9,306 nt of DNA from an uncultured Actinomycetes bacterium (lineage in GTDB: Bacteria > Actinomycetota > Actinomycetes > Nanopelagicales > Nanopelagicaceae): NCBI GenBank assembly GCA_903918325.1, contig CAIXDY010000026.1, positions 1-9,306 of the forward strand, written 5' to 3'. The notes beneath the pieces were generated by a model. The model saw only the letters and a program-made list of their open reading frames with translations, searched no databases and was not told the DNA's origin. The translations under genes were made by a program, and so were the position numbers. Numbering within the stretch: position 1 is the first letter of the stretch; every line of letters starts with the position of its first letter. Below, in pieces: positions 1 through 5,701 of the stretch.

Positions 1-1
1 A

Positions 2-376
2 ATCGTTGTAAAACTTGCACGAGTCTGTTTACTCGCGCCAATTGTTTTGATTTTGTCCATTCGTCACCGCAGGTGGTTAACATCGCAAGGTAAGACTGAA
101 ACTACATCAGCAAAAATTCCACTGATTCCTTATTTTGTTCTAGGTTTCATCGCGGTCGCAATTTTTCACAATTTAGTAACATTAAATCCACGTTTACTCG
201 CCGATATTATTTTTACTAGCAAATTAATGCTTGGTGCAGGTCTGGTTTCACTTGGCTCAGGTGTTCGATGGAAGGCAATTCGTGCAATTGGTCCTCGCCC
301 AATGGCAATGGGATTGATTGCTTGGGTAATAGTTGCCGGTGTCGCTCTGGCTGCAGTTAAAGTGACTGGGCTGTAG
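2..376 (+). CDS. YeiH/UPF0324 family putative membrane exporter, C-terminal fragment
   Basis: This open frame enters from the left edge of the window, so only the last 124 residues are visible and the true start lies upstream. The visible part begins with VKLARVCLLAPIVL, a hydrophobic stretch of the type seen near the C-terminus of UPF0324 (Cons_hypoth698, YeiH) integral membrane proteins. It continues with further membrane segments around IPYFVLGFIAVAIF, the LMLGAGLVSLGSG stretch and a last helix LIAWVIVAGVALAAV before the TAG stop. Family members are predicted multi-helix inner-membrane transporters; some are annotated as putative sulfate exporters, but the substrate is not established from this sequence. 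The next gene starts 9 bases after the stop, which suggests co-transcription. An internal TTG at 47 could be read as a start, but the frame is open and conserved-looking upstream of it, so it is not the start. Family assignment rests on recognition of the C-terminal pattern and not on a full-length match. Confidence 0.72.
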   Translation: MVVKLARVCLLAPIVLILSIRHRRWLTSQGKTETTSAKIPLIPYFVLGFIAVAIFHNLVTLNPRLLADIIFTSKLMLGAGLVSLGSGVRWKAIRAIGPRPMAMGLIAWVIVAGVALAAVKVTGL

Positions 377-385
377 TATTTAATT

Positions 386-556
386 ATGTGTTCACGAGTA
401 ACGTGTAATAAATGTGGCAAGGCAACCTGGTCGGGCTGCGGCCAGCATGTAGAGCAGGCACTTGCCGGTGTTTCAGCAAAAGATCGCTGCCAAGGCCACG
501 AAAATGACCCAATTGAGCCTGGTTTCTTCACAAAACTCTTTGGCGGCAAAAAGTAG
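386..556 (+). CDS. Small Cys/His-rich (zinc-ribbon-like) conserved protein, 56 aa
   Basis: A short gene with an ATG start and TAG stop encodes 56 residues starting MCSRVTCNKCGKATWSGCGQ. It has the pairs CNKC (Cys7, Cys10) and CGQH (Cys18, His21), then Cys35 and His38 in DRCQGH, ending in a basic tail. The spacing looks like a compact metal-binding fold. I recognise the pattern (S/R)VTCxxCGKxTWxGCGxHV followed by ALAGV and DRC as a small uncharacterised protein family found in actinobacteria and also in some eukaryotes; its function is not known to me. It lies 9 bases behind the YeiH-like membrane gene on the same strand and is probably in the same transcript. There is no clear Shine-Dalgarno sequence. 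Coding status is supported by the preserved Cys/His pattern. A role in metal or redox handling would be inference only. Confidence 0.75.
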   Translation: MCSRVTCNKCGKATWSGCGQHVEQALAGVSAKDRCQGHENDPIEPGFFTKLFGGKK

Positions 557-570
557 CCAAAAAGCAGTAA

Positions 571-582
571 TTTACGCGTAAA
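571..582. repeat. 12-bp perfect palindrome TTTACGCGTAAA in the sugar-operon leader
   Basis: TTTACGCGTAAA reads identically on both strands. It lies 15 bases after the small Cys-rich gene and 134 bases before the binding-protein start codon. Such a dyad could be a repressor operator. It has no loop, so it is not a hairpin terminator. The regulator is unknown and no transcription factor gene is present in the window. Confidence 0.35.
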
Positions 583-678
583 AGTAATCAATTCGTTACA
601 CACCAGCCCTATGCCCTGAGCGTGCACACCCCTAGATTTGAGCGTGTTAGCAGGCCTTGACCCCTCAATCCCTGATGA

Positions 679-690
679 CCTTTCGAAAGG
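679..690. promoter_or_regulatory. Candidate operator: 12-bp perfect palindrome CCTTTCGAAAGG
   Basis: CCTTTCGAAAGG is a perfect dyad centred on C|G, ending 25 bases before the ATG of the solute-binding protein. A central CG flanked by an A/T-rich dyad is the usual architecture of LacI-family operators that control sugar ABC transporters in actinobacteria. The location close to the operon start fits repression by blocking the promoter or early elongation. A second, shorter dyad CTCTAGAG follows at 696-703. The promoter is not clearly resolved: TTGACC at 657-662 resembles a -35 box but has no matching -10, and TAGATT at 633-638 is the best -10-like hexamer. The operator call is inference from symmetry and position. 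Confidence 0.4.
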
Positions 691-715
691 CTCGACTCTA
701 GAGAAAAGGAAAACA

Positions 716-2023
716 ATGTCAGACGTAAATAACAATGGCATTTCCCGTCGTTCAGTACTTAAGGGTGCTGCAATCGGTGGTGTTGGACTTGCAGCTGGTG
801 GATCACTTCTAGCCGGTTGCGGTACGAAGAAAGTCACTGGAGATGTCCACTTCACAATTCGTGGAAATCTAAGTGATGCTGGTGCAAAAATTGCAATTGC
901 AGCAAACGATGCGTACACAAAGAAGACTGGCAACAAAGTTATTTCACAAGCTGTTAACTCAGATGACTTCCAGAATAACTTCGTACAAATTATGCAGGGA
1001 ACTCCAGATGATGCATTTGGTTGGATGGCCGGATGGCGCACCAATGCACGTGCTGATGCAGGTCTTCTAGCAGATGTGTCAGATCAGATTAAAGCGCTTG
1101 GAAAGTCTTTATCTCCAGCAGCTATTCAAGGTGCAACAAATCCTAAGGATGGCAAGCAATACATTATTCCTACAACTTATTACCCATGGGGCTTGCACTA
1201 TCGCAAGTCAACAATGCAAGAGTTGGGTTTAAACCCAGAGAGCATTGCAACATGGGATGACTTGATCAAGTTGTGCGAAGCAACTCAGAAGAAGGGTCTT
1301 GTCGGTTATGCATTAGGCGACAAGGGCGGCTGGGAAGCAATGGGAACATTCGACATTCTCAACATGCGTCTTAACGGATATCAATTCCACATTGATTTGC
1401 TTAACGGCAAAGAGAAGTGGACTGATGCCAAGGTTGTAGATGTATTTACACACATGGGTCAATTGATTCCTTACATGAACAAAAACGTTCTAGATATCTC
1501 ATGGGATGGAATGCGCGATCTTCTACTACAGAAGAAGTGCGGCGCCATGATGATGGGTTCATGGTTTGCTAACGACTTTAAGGCTAAGTCACAAGCAGAT
1601 TATGACGATCTATGGATCGTTCCATTCCCAGAAATCAATCCAGAGCACGGTGTTGACTCAATCGACGCACCACTTGACGGTATTTCAGTTGCCGCAAATG
1701 GTAAAAACGTCGAAGGTGGAAAAGACCTTGCAGGATTCTTGGGAACAAAGGAAGGTATTGATGCCGCAGTTGCCGCTGGAGATACAAATATCTACATCAG
1801 CAGCGACTTTGATACATCTTCATACGATGCATTCAACAAGCAGAAGCTTGCAGTTCTTGGCGCAGCTAAGAACATCGGCTTCTTCCTTGACCGCGATACT
1901 CGCGGTGACTTTGCTGGCCCAGTTGTTGGTCCAGCGATCCAGAGCTTCTTGAAGAATCCAAAAGATCTTACAAAGATTTTGGATAACACTCAGAAGCAAT
2001 GGGATGCACTTCCTGCACTTTAA
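716..2023 (+). CDS. Carbohydrate ABC transporter solute-binding lipoprotein (CUT1, Tat-type signal)
   Basis: This is the extracytoplasmic substrate-binding component of a sugar ABC importer, 435 residues. The start is ATG 716, which has AAGGA (706-710) 5 bases upstream; an in-frame TTG at 638 would add 26 residues without signal character and is rejected. The N-terminus has a twin-arginine motif SRRSVLK (residues 10-16), a hydrophobic stretch, and lipobox LAGC with the lipidated Cys at position 35, so the protein is predicted to be Tat-exported and membrane-anchored. The mature part fits the SBP_bac_1 fold: YYPWGLHYRK near 155-164, TWDDL at 179-183 after a GL(N/D)P stretch, then GWEAMGTFDILNMRLNG around 205-221, and AMMMGSWFAND around 277-287. 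Ligand class is probably a sugar or oligosaccharide; the exact substrate cannot be read. It is the first gene of an operon with two permeases, followed by hairpins that may set its expression above theirs. Confidence 0.92.
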   Translation: MSDVNNNGISRRSVLKGAAIGGVGLAAGGSLLAGCGTKKVTGDVHFTIRGNLSDAGAKIAIAANDAYTKKTGNKVISQAVNSDDFQNNFVQIMQGTPDDAFGWMAGWRTNARADAGLLADVSDQIKALGKSLSPAAIQGATNPKDGKQYIIPTTYYPWGLHYRKSTMQELGLNPESIATWDDLIKLCEATQKKGLVGYALGDKGGWEAMGTFDILNMRLNGYQFHIDLLNGKEKWTDAKVVDVFTHMGQLIPYMNKNVLDISWDGMRDLLLQKKCGAMMMGSWFANDFKAKSQADYDDLWIVPFPEINPEHGVDSIDAPLDGISVAANGKNVEGGKDLAGFLGTKEGIDAAVAAGDTNIYISSDFDTSSYDAFNKQKLAVLGAAKNIGFFLDRDTRGDFAGPVVGPAIQSFLKNPKDLTKILDNTQKQWDALPAL

Positions 2024-2046
2024 TTCGTTTTCATTAACGAATTAGA
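2019..2046 (+). promoter_or_regulatory. Intercistronic hairpin 1 spanning the binding-protein stop codon
   Basis: TAATTCGTT (2021-2029) and AACGAATTA (2036-2044) form a perfect 9-bp inverted repeat with a 6-base loop, extendable by a G-U and a U-A pair. The stop codon TAA of the binding-protein gene forms the base of the left arm. The stem is A/T-rich and has no following U-run, so it does not look like an intrinsic terminator. Hairpins just 3' of binding-protein genes are known to protect the upstream message from 3' exonucleases; that role here is inference. Confidence 0.5.
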
Positions 2047-2059
2047 CTAGGATTAAGAA

Positions 2060-2971
2060 ATGAGAACGACGACTGCGAATAAAAAAATTCGCAGTCGTCG
2101 TTCTCTTTCTAGAAACGATAGATTCACGCTTGCCGCATTCATAGGTATTCCTACCTTGATGCAAATTATTTTTCTTTGGCTCCCAGCACTTATAACAATT
2201 ATTTTGTCTTTTACTTACTGGAACGGCATCAACGTAAGTGACATCAAGTGGGCGGGTTTAGCTAACTACAAAAATATATTTTTTGGTACTCCAGTTTTTT
2301 ATGAGGCGCTGAAGAACAACGCGATCTGGTTACTTTGGTTTACTTTTCTTGCAACACCCTTAGGAATTTTGCTGGCTTACCAAATTGACCGCAAAATTAA
2401 AGGTCACAAGATTTATGAGACTGTTTTTTACATTCCGGTTGTTTTATCCCTAGCAATCATCGGAATCATTTGGAACTTCATGCTCCAACCTGGTGGCTTT
2501 GTTCAAGGTGTTATGGGCCGAGATATCGGAAATGCCGTTTCAATTTGGGGTAATTACAGTATTAATACGTACGTGATTATGGGCGTAGCTTCTTGGCGCC
2601 ATATTGGTTACATCATGTTGTTGTATTTAGCTGGTCTGAAGTCGGTCGATTCTTCACTGCGCGAAGCCTCAGCTATTGATGGTGCAACCGAGTGGCAGAC
2701 ATTTAGAAAAATCATTTTGCCAACAATGCGCCCCGTAAACATCATCATTGTGGTTATTACCATTATCGAATCTCTACGAGCGTTCGACTTGGTGTACATC
2801 ATTTATGGCACAAGCACCGCCTGGCCTTTGCTCAATATCTTGGTTTTCCAGAACTTTGCGGGCCAAGGTATTTCAATGAAGGGTGCGGCTTATGCCGTTA
2901 TCTTGCTCGTACTTTGTATTGGTCCAATTCTTTTGTACCTCCGCAACGTTTTTAAGGAGGACCTGAAGTGA
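2060..2971 (+). CDS. Carbohydrate ABC transporter permease 1 (MalF/UgpA-like)
   Basis: A 303-residue inner-membrane permease of the binding-protein-dependent transport family (BPD_transp_1). The N-terminus is strongly basic (several Arg/Lys in residues 1-21), followed by a first membrane helix near residues 23-51, further helices around 87-106, 122-141, 170-192 and 226-250, and a last one near 277-294. The cytoplasmic EAA loop that docks the ATPase is visible at residues 202-221, EASAIDGA continuing to the Pro at 221. The size and helix pattern match the MalF/UgpA-type half of CUT1 sugar importers. ATG 2060 is chosen because AGGA (2049-2052) lies 7 bases upstream and the next in-frame start would cut into the first helix. 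The start codon's last base begins a perfect 19-bp inverted repeat, so translation initiation must compete with a strong mRNA hairpin. It overlaps the next permease gene by 4 bases. Confidence 0.92.
   Translation: MRTTTANKKIRSRRSLSRNDRFTLAAFIGIPTLMQIIFLWLPALITIILSFTYWNGINVSDIKWAGLANYKNIFFGTPVFYEALKNNAIWLLWFTFLATPLGILLAYQIDRKIKGHKIYETVFYIPVVLSLAIIGIIWNFMLQPGGFVQGVMGRDIGNAVSIWGNYSINTYVIMGVASWRHIGYIMLLYLAGLKSVDSSLREASAIDGATEWQTFRKIILPTMRPVNIIIVVITIIESLRAFDLVYIIYGTSTAWPLLNILVFQNFAGQGISMKGAAYAVILLVLCIGPILLYLRNVFKEDLK
2062..2105 (+). repeat. Perfect 19-bp inverted repeat with A6 loop at the permease start
   Basis: The left arm GAGAACGACGACTGCGAAT (2062-2080) is exactly complementary to the right arm at 2087-2105, with a loop of six A (2081-2086). 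The stem begins at the G of the permease ATG and runs through codons 2-15. The right arm is followed by TTTCT, a weak U-rich tail, so in RNA it could act as a partial transcription terminator, as a translation-blocking hairpin, or as an mRNA-stabilising structure. With hairpin 1 (2019-2046) it leaves the ribosome-binding site AGGA and the first two bases of the start codon in a short single-stranded linker. The repeat is seen directly; the role is inferred. Confidence 0.85.
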
Positions 2972-3855
2972 GTTCATCAATCGTCCAAAATAAGGAATAC
3001 AGAAATAAACAAAAGATTAAAGATGGTTTCATCTCAGCCTTTATTGGTTTCTTTGCTTTTGTGTGGATCTTTCCAATCCTATGGACGGTTTGGACTTCAC
3101 TTCGCCCCTATAACGACATTATTTCTTATGGCGTATTTTCTTGGCCACGCCATTTAAACCTAGATAACTACTTCCACGCTTTCCGAGTAATGGGTTTAAT
3201 GCATTACTTCTTGAATACTTTATACGTCACAGTGCCAGCAGTAGTTTTAACTTTATTCTTAGGCTCACTCATTGCTTTCGTTGTATCTCGTTACTCATTT
3301 AGATTCAACCTAAGCCTTTTACTCCTATTTACTGCTGGCAACATGTTGCCGATTGTTTTGACATACATCCCAGTCTTTTGGTTGTACATCAAGATTGGTG
3401 ACTTGTTTGGTAATCGTTCTTTGTTGTACAACAACTACTTGGGTATCGTGCTTGTTCACGTAGCTTTCCAAGTTGGTTTCGCTACTTTCGTACTTTCTTC
3501 TTATATGAAGACGGTTCCAAAGGAAATCTCAGAGTCGGCAATCATTGACGGTGCTTCAGTATTTAGACATTACTGGAATGTTATGTTGCCACTGCTGCGT
3601 CCACCACTTGCAGCTCTTGGCGTATTGATGAGTTGTTGGATTTACAACGACTTCTTCTGGGCCTTGATTTTGATGTCTGAAGATTCAAAGCGTCCAGTAA
3701 CTTCAGCGTTGCGCCAATTACAAGGTCAATACATCACTGACTTCAATTTGCTAGCTGCTGGAGCAAGCATTGTTGCAGCGCCTACAGTCATTCTCTTCTT
3801 TGTTCTACGCAAGCAGTTTGTTTCAGGCTTAACTCTGGGCTCTACGAAGGGATAA
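2968..3855 (+). CDS. Carbohydrate ABC transporter permease 2 (MalG/UgpE-like)
   Basis: The second permease half of the CUT1 sugar importer, 295 residues. It starts at GTG 2968, 7 bases after a full Shine-Dalgarno AAGGAGG (2954-2960), and overlaps the TGA of permease 1 (GTGA), so the two are likely translationally coupled and made in equal amounts. Predicted membrane segments lie near residues 20-44, 84-107, 117-141, 157-178, 213-235 and 263-281. The EAA loop is at residues 189-208, ESAIIDGAS continuing to MLP, the docking site for the ATPase. The MalG-type ending after the last helix (SGLTLGSTKG) is typical; in this family the C-terminal tail of the second permease contacts the nucleotide-binding subunit. 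No ATPase gene follows, which fits the known use of one shared multi-sugar ATPase (MsiK type) by many actinobacterial importers. Confidence 0.92.
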   Translation: MSSSIVQNKEYRNKQKIKDGFISAFIGFFAFVWIFPILWTVWTSLRPYNDIISYGVFSWPRHLNLDNYFHAFRVMGLMHYFLNTLYVTVPAVVLTLFLGSLIAFVVSRYSFRFNLSLLLLFTAGNMLPIVLTYIPVFWLYIKIGDLFGNRSLLYNNYLGIVLVHVAFQVGFATFVLSSYMKTVPKEISESAIIDGASVFRHYWNVMLPLLRPPLAALGVLMSCWIYNDFFWALILMSEDSKRPVTSALRQLQGQYITDFNLLAAGASIVAAPTVILFFVLRKQFVSGLTLGSTKG

Positions 3856-3857
3856 AT

Positions 3858-4808
3858 ATGAAGGCAATTCAGATCACCGAATTTGGTGGTCCAGAAGTAA
3901 TGCACTTAGTAGAGCTAGCTGATCCAAAACCTTCAGAGACCCAAGATTTAATTACTGTCTCTGCAATCGGAATTAACTATGCCGACACACACCAAACTGA
4001 AAACTCTTACTTATCACCGCAAAAACTTCCGCTAGTTCCAGGTATTGAAGTCGTTGGAACTACCAGCAAAGGTATTCGAGTTTTGGCACCAGTTGATGGC
4101 GGGGGATACGCACAACTTGCCGTTGCGCACACTGCTGCGATGATTCCAATTCCTGATGGAGTTTCAGATGAGCAAGCATTGTGCATGATGGTTCAAGGCT
4201 CAACGGCTTGGCATATTTTGAAAACAGTTGGACATGTTGTGCCAGGTGAAACTGTTGTTGTTCATGCAGCAGCCGGTGGTGTTGGAACTATTGCAATTCA
4301 ATTAGCAAAGATGTGGGGCGCCAAAGTAATTGCAGTGACATCCTCTGAAAGCAAACGAGCTTTGGCAACTTCGCTCGGAGCTGATGCAGTTGTTGAAGCA
4401 GACCTTGAAAATCTAGGTGATGCAATCAAAGCGGCAAATGGTGGAAAGCCAGTTAACTTAATTCTGGAAATGGTTGGCGGAAAAACTTTCGATGAGAGTT
4501 TAAATATTTTGGCGCCATTTGGTCGACTTATTACTTATGGCATGGCTTCACGTGTTGCACCAACAATGATTCAGCCAGCATCACTGATGGGCGGATCAAA
4601 AACAATTACCGGTTTTTGGTTGGCACATTGCTTTGGCTCAAAAGCTTTGATGAATGATGTTATTGAAGAGTTATTTGCGCTGGTTAAAAATGGAAAGTTA
4701 AAACCAGTCATCGGTGCAACATATGGATTAAGCCAAGCAACCAAGGCGCATCAAGCGATGCGGGCCCGCGAAACCACTGGCAAAATCACTCTCAATCCAG
4801 CGCAATAA
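3858..4808 (+). CDS. Zinc-independent quinone-oxidoreductase-like MDR dehydrogenase
   Basis: A 316-residue soluble enzyme of the medium-chain dehydrogenase/reductase superfamily, quinone oxidoreductase branch. The N-terminal catalytic domain opens with MKAIQITEFGGPEVM and includes GINYADTHQ (residues 38-46) and LPLVPGIEVVG (57-67). The NADPH-binding Rossmann domain carries AAGGVG (138-143) followed by AIQLAKMWGAKVI. The Cys/His/Glu set that holds catalytic and structural zinc in alcohol dehydrogenases is not seen, as expected for this branch. Such enzymes reduce quinones, enones or similar carbonyls with NADPH; the real substrate cannot be deduced. The ATG lies 2 bases after the TAA of permease 2, with GAAGGGA (3846-3852) just upstream as a possible ribosome-binding site, so it is probably the last gene of the transport operon. 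Whether it acts on the imported compound or is only a passenger is unknown. Confidence 0.88.
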   Translation: MKAIQITEFGGPEVMHLVELADPKPSETQDLITVSAIGINYADTHQTENSYLSPQKLPLVPGIEVVGTTSKGIRVLAPVDGGGYAQLAVAHTAAMIPIPDGVSDEQALCMMVQGSTAWHILKTVGHVVPGETVVVHAAAGGVGTIAIQLAKMWGAKVIAVTSSESKRALATSLGADAVVEADLENLGDAIKAANGGKPVNLILEMVGGKTFDESLNILAPFGRLITYGMASRVAPTMIQPASLMGGSKTITGFWLAHCFGSKALMNDVIEELFALVKNGKLKPVIGATYGLSQATKAHQAMRARETTGKITLNPAQ

Positions 4809-4821
4809 TTGCGTGGTTTTT
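4800..4821 (+). terminator. Weak candidate terminator overlapping the dehydrogenase stop codon
   Basis: CGCAA (4801-4805) and TTGCG (4809-4813) form a 5-bp stem, plus a possible G-U closing pair, around a TAA loop that is the stop codon itself. GG and five T (4817-4821) follow. The stem is short, so termination efficiency is doubtful, but it is the only terminator-like structure between the sugar operon and the tRNA genes. Confidence 0.3.
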
Positions 4822-4837
4822 CCAAAGTAGATAATTG
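4809..4837 (+). promoter_or_regulatory. Candidate promoter for the tRNA-Thr/tRNA-Met/rpmG unit
   Basis: TTGCGT (4809-4814) resembles a -35 box. TAATTG (4832-4837) lies 17 bases later; the overlapping GATAAT (4830-4835) is closer to the -10 consensus but at 15-base spacing. Transcription would begin about 20 bases before the tRNA-Thr gene at 4862, which suits a stable RNA promoter. The T-rich spacer overlaps the weak terminator signal. Assigned from consensus resemblance and position only. Confidence 0.4.
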
Positions 4838-4861
4838 CCTGTACGCTCAGCGTTCGGCCTT

Positions 4862-4934
4862 GCCCCCCTAGCTCAGTTGGTAGAGCGTTTCCATGGTAAG
4901 GAAAAGGTCACCGGTCCGATTCCGGTGGGGGGCT
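4862..4934 (+). tRNA. tRNA-Thr (anticodon GGT)
   Basis: A complete cloverleaf of 73 bases. Acceptor GCCCCCC pairs with GGGGGGC at the 3' end. The D arm is GCTC/GAGC. The anticodon stem TTTCC/GGAAA encloses the loop ATGGTAA with anticodon GGT at 4895-4897. The T arm is ACCGG/CCGGT. The 3' CCA is not encoded (CGA follows the discriminator T), so it must be added after transcription. It reads ACC and ACU codons. Confidence 0.95.
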
Positions 4935-4985
4935 CGAAGAGAGTTCTTCACTAAATGAGGAACGATTTTTACCAGCACAACCCTT

Positions 4986-5059
4986 GGCGGGGTAGCTCAG
5001 CTTGGTAGAGCAAGCGGCTCATAATCGCTGTGTCGTGGGTTCAAATCCCGCCTCCGCTA
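4986..5059 (+). tRNA. Elongator tRNA-Met (anticodon CAT)
   Basis: A 74-base cloverleaf. The acceptor is GGCGGGG against CTCCGCT with G-U at the first and sixth pairs. The D arm is GCTC/GAGC, the anticodon stem AGCGG/TCGCT encloses the loop CTCATAA with CAT at 5020-5022, and the T arm is GTGGG/CCCGC with one G-U. It lacks the mismatched first pair and the three consecutive G-C pairs of initiator tRNA, so it is the elongator Met tRNA. CCA is not encoded. It follows tRNA-Thr by 51 bases, the usual actinobacterial arrangement before rpmG. Confidence 0.94.
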
Positions 5060-5095
5060 CTAGTTCCACCCGCGTGAATTTCGCGCATCGAGAAG

Positions 5096-5112
5096 GCTCG
5101 GGTAACCTGAGC
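5096..5112 (+). promoter_or_regulatory. Short leader hairpin upstream of rpmG
   Basis: GCTCGGG (5096-5102) pairs with CCTGAGC (5106-5112) around a TAA loop, a 7-bp stem with one G-U pair. It ends 16 bases before the rpmG ribosome-binding site. No T-run follows, so it is not an intrinsic terminator. It could be a processing boundary between the tRNA and rpmG portions of the transcript or a ribosomal-protein leader element; neither is demonstrated. Confidence 0.3.
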
Positions 5113-5141
5113 ACCTCGTTAATCAATGAAGGAGTAAGACC

Positions 5142-5312
5142 ATGGCAAGCAAGAGCGCGGACGTACGTCCAAAGATCACCATGGCATGCGTTGATTGCAA
5201 AGAACGTAATTACATTACTAAGAAGAACCGCCGCAACGATCCAGACCGTATGGAACTTAAGAAGTTCTGTCCTCGTTGCAAGTCTTCAACACTTCACCGC
5301 GAAACTCGCTAA
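5142..5312 (+). CDS. rpmG: 50S ribosomal protein bL33 (RpmG)
   Basis: A 56-residue protein, MASKSADVRPKITMACVDCK onwards, matching bacterial ribosomal protein bL33 of the large subunit. The paired CVDC (Cys16, Cys19) and CPRC (Cys43, Cys46) show it is the zinc-binding C+ form, in contrast to the Cys-free paralogue that some bacteria express under zinc limitation. The conserved core YITKKNRRNDPDRMELKKF is intact and the length is normal. AAGGAG (5129-5134) sits 7 bases before the ATG. The stop codon shares one base with the next start (TAATG), so hadA-like translation is coupled to this highly expressed gene. The position after tRNA-Thr and tRNA-Met is the classic actinobacterial context. Confidence 0.97.
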   Translation: MASKSADVRPKITMACVDCKERNYITKKNRRNDPDRMELKKFCPRCKSSTLHRETR

Positions 5313-5701
5313 TGATCAATCCCGATTCGGTCGGGCGCACCTTCAAGGGTGTGGATCAAGTTACGGTCACACAATCTGACATAGATGCCTTTGCAGCTGT
5401 TATTGGCGAAACTGATACAACAGTTGCACCGCCAACTTTTTCAATTCGAATCTCTTTATCTCAATATGAATCGATTCTGACTCAACCAGAAATTGGTGTC
5501 AATTGGTCACGGTTAGTTCATGGTGACCAAAAATTTGAAATCTTTCGCCCAGTAATTGCCGGCGATGTTTTTACTTGCTCGGCGACAATTGAATCACTAC
5601 GCGTTGCTGCGGGAAATGAAATTATTTCAGTTCGCTCAGATTTACATAATGGCGCAGAGCTAGTCGTATCTGCATGGTCAACTTTGGTGGTGCGCGGATG
5701 A
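5312..5701 (+). CDS. HadA-like (3R)-hydroxyacyl-ACP dehydratase subunit (MaoC N-domain)
   Basis: A 129-residue hot-dog-fold protein. MINPDSVGRTFKG at the start and the segment LVHGDQKFEIFRPVIAGD (residues 68-85) match the HadA/UPF0336 family (MaoC_dehydrat_N). In mycobacteria HadA pairs with HadB in the type II fatty acid synthase dehydratase: HadB carries the catalytic Asp-His and HadA binds the acyl chain. No Asp-x-Asn-x-x-His motif is seen here, as expected for the non-catalytic subunit. ATG 5312 overlaps the rpmG stop by one base and is preferred over an upstream TTG at 5276, which would lie inside rpmG. It overlaps the catalytic-subunit gene by 4 bases. The role in general fatty acid synthesis in a likely mycolate-free organism is inferred. 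Confidence 0.87.
   Translation: MINPDSVGRTFKGVDQVTVTQSDIDAFAAVIGETDTTVAPPTFSIRISLSQYESILTQPEIGVNWSRLVHGDQKFEIFRPVIAGDVFTCSATIESLRVAAGNEIISVRSDLHNGAELVVSAWSTLVVRG

Noticed and set aside
638..715. Upstream TTG start for the binding protein
   Set aside because: The extension would precede the Tat signal with unrelated residues; ATG 716 has a ribosome-binding site and gives a normal signal peptide.
166..1044. Long minus-strand open frame of 292 codons
   Set aside because: It is antisense to the YeiH-like end, the small Cys-rich gene and the start of the binding protein, all with recognisable products; its translation shows no domain and has low-complexity character.
1566..1989. Open frames inside the binding-protein gene on both strands
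   Set aside because: They are shadows of the strongly supported coding frame and show no family features.
4935..4985. Short GAAGA/TCTTC inverted repeat between the two tRNA genes as a terminator
   Set aside because: Only a 5-bp stem with no adjacent T-run; more likely an incidental spacer feature.
5276..5311. Earlier TTG start for the HadA-like protein
   Set aside because: It lies inside rpmG, and the ATG overlapping the rpmG stop gives the family-typical N-terminus.
5002..5379. Open frame running from tRNA-Met through rpmG
   Set aside because: It reads through a tRNA gene and then rpmG in another frame; no protein family is recognisable.
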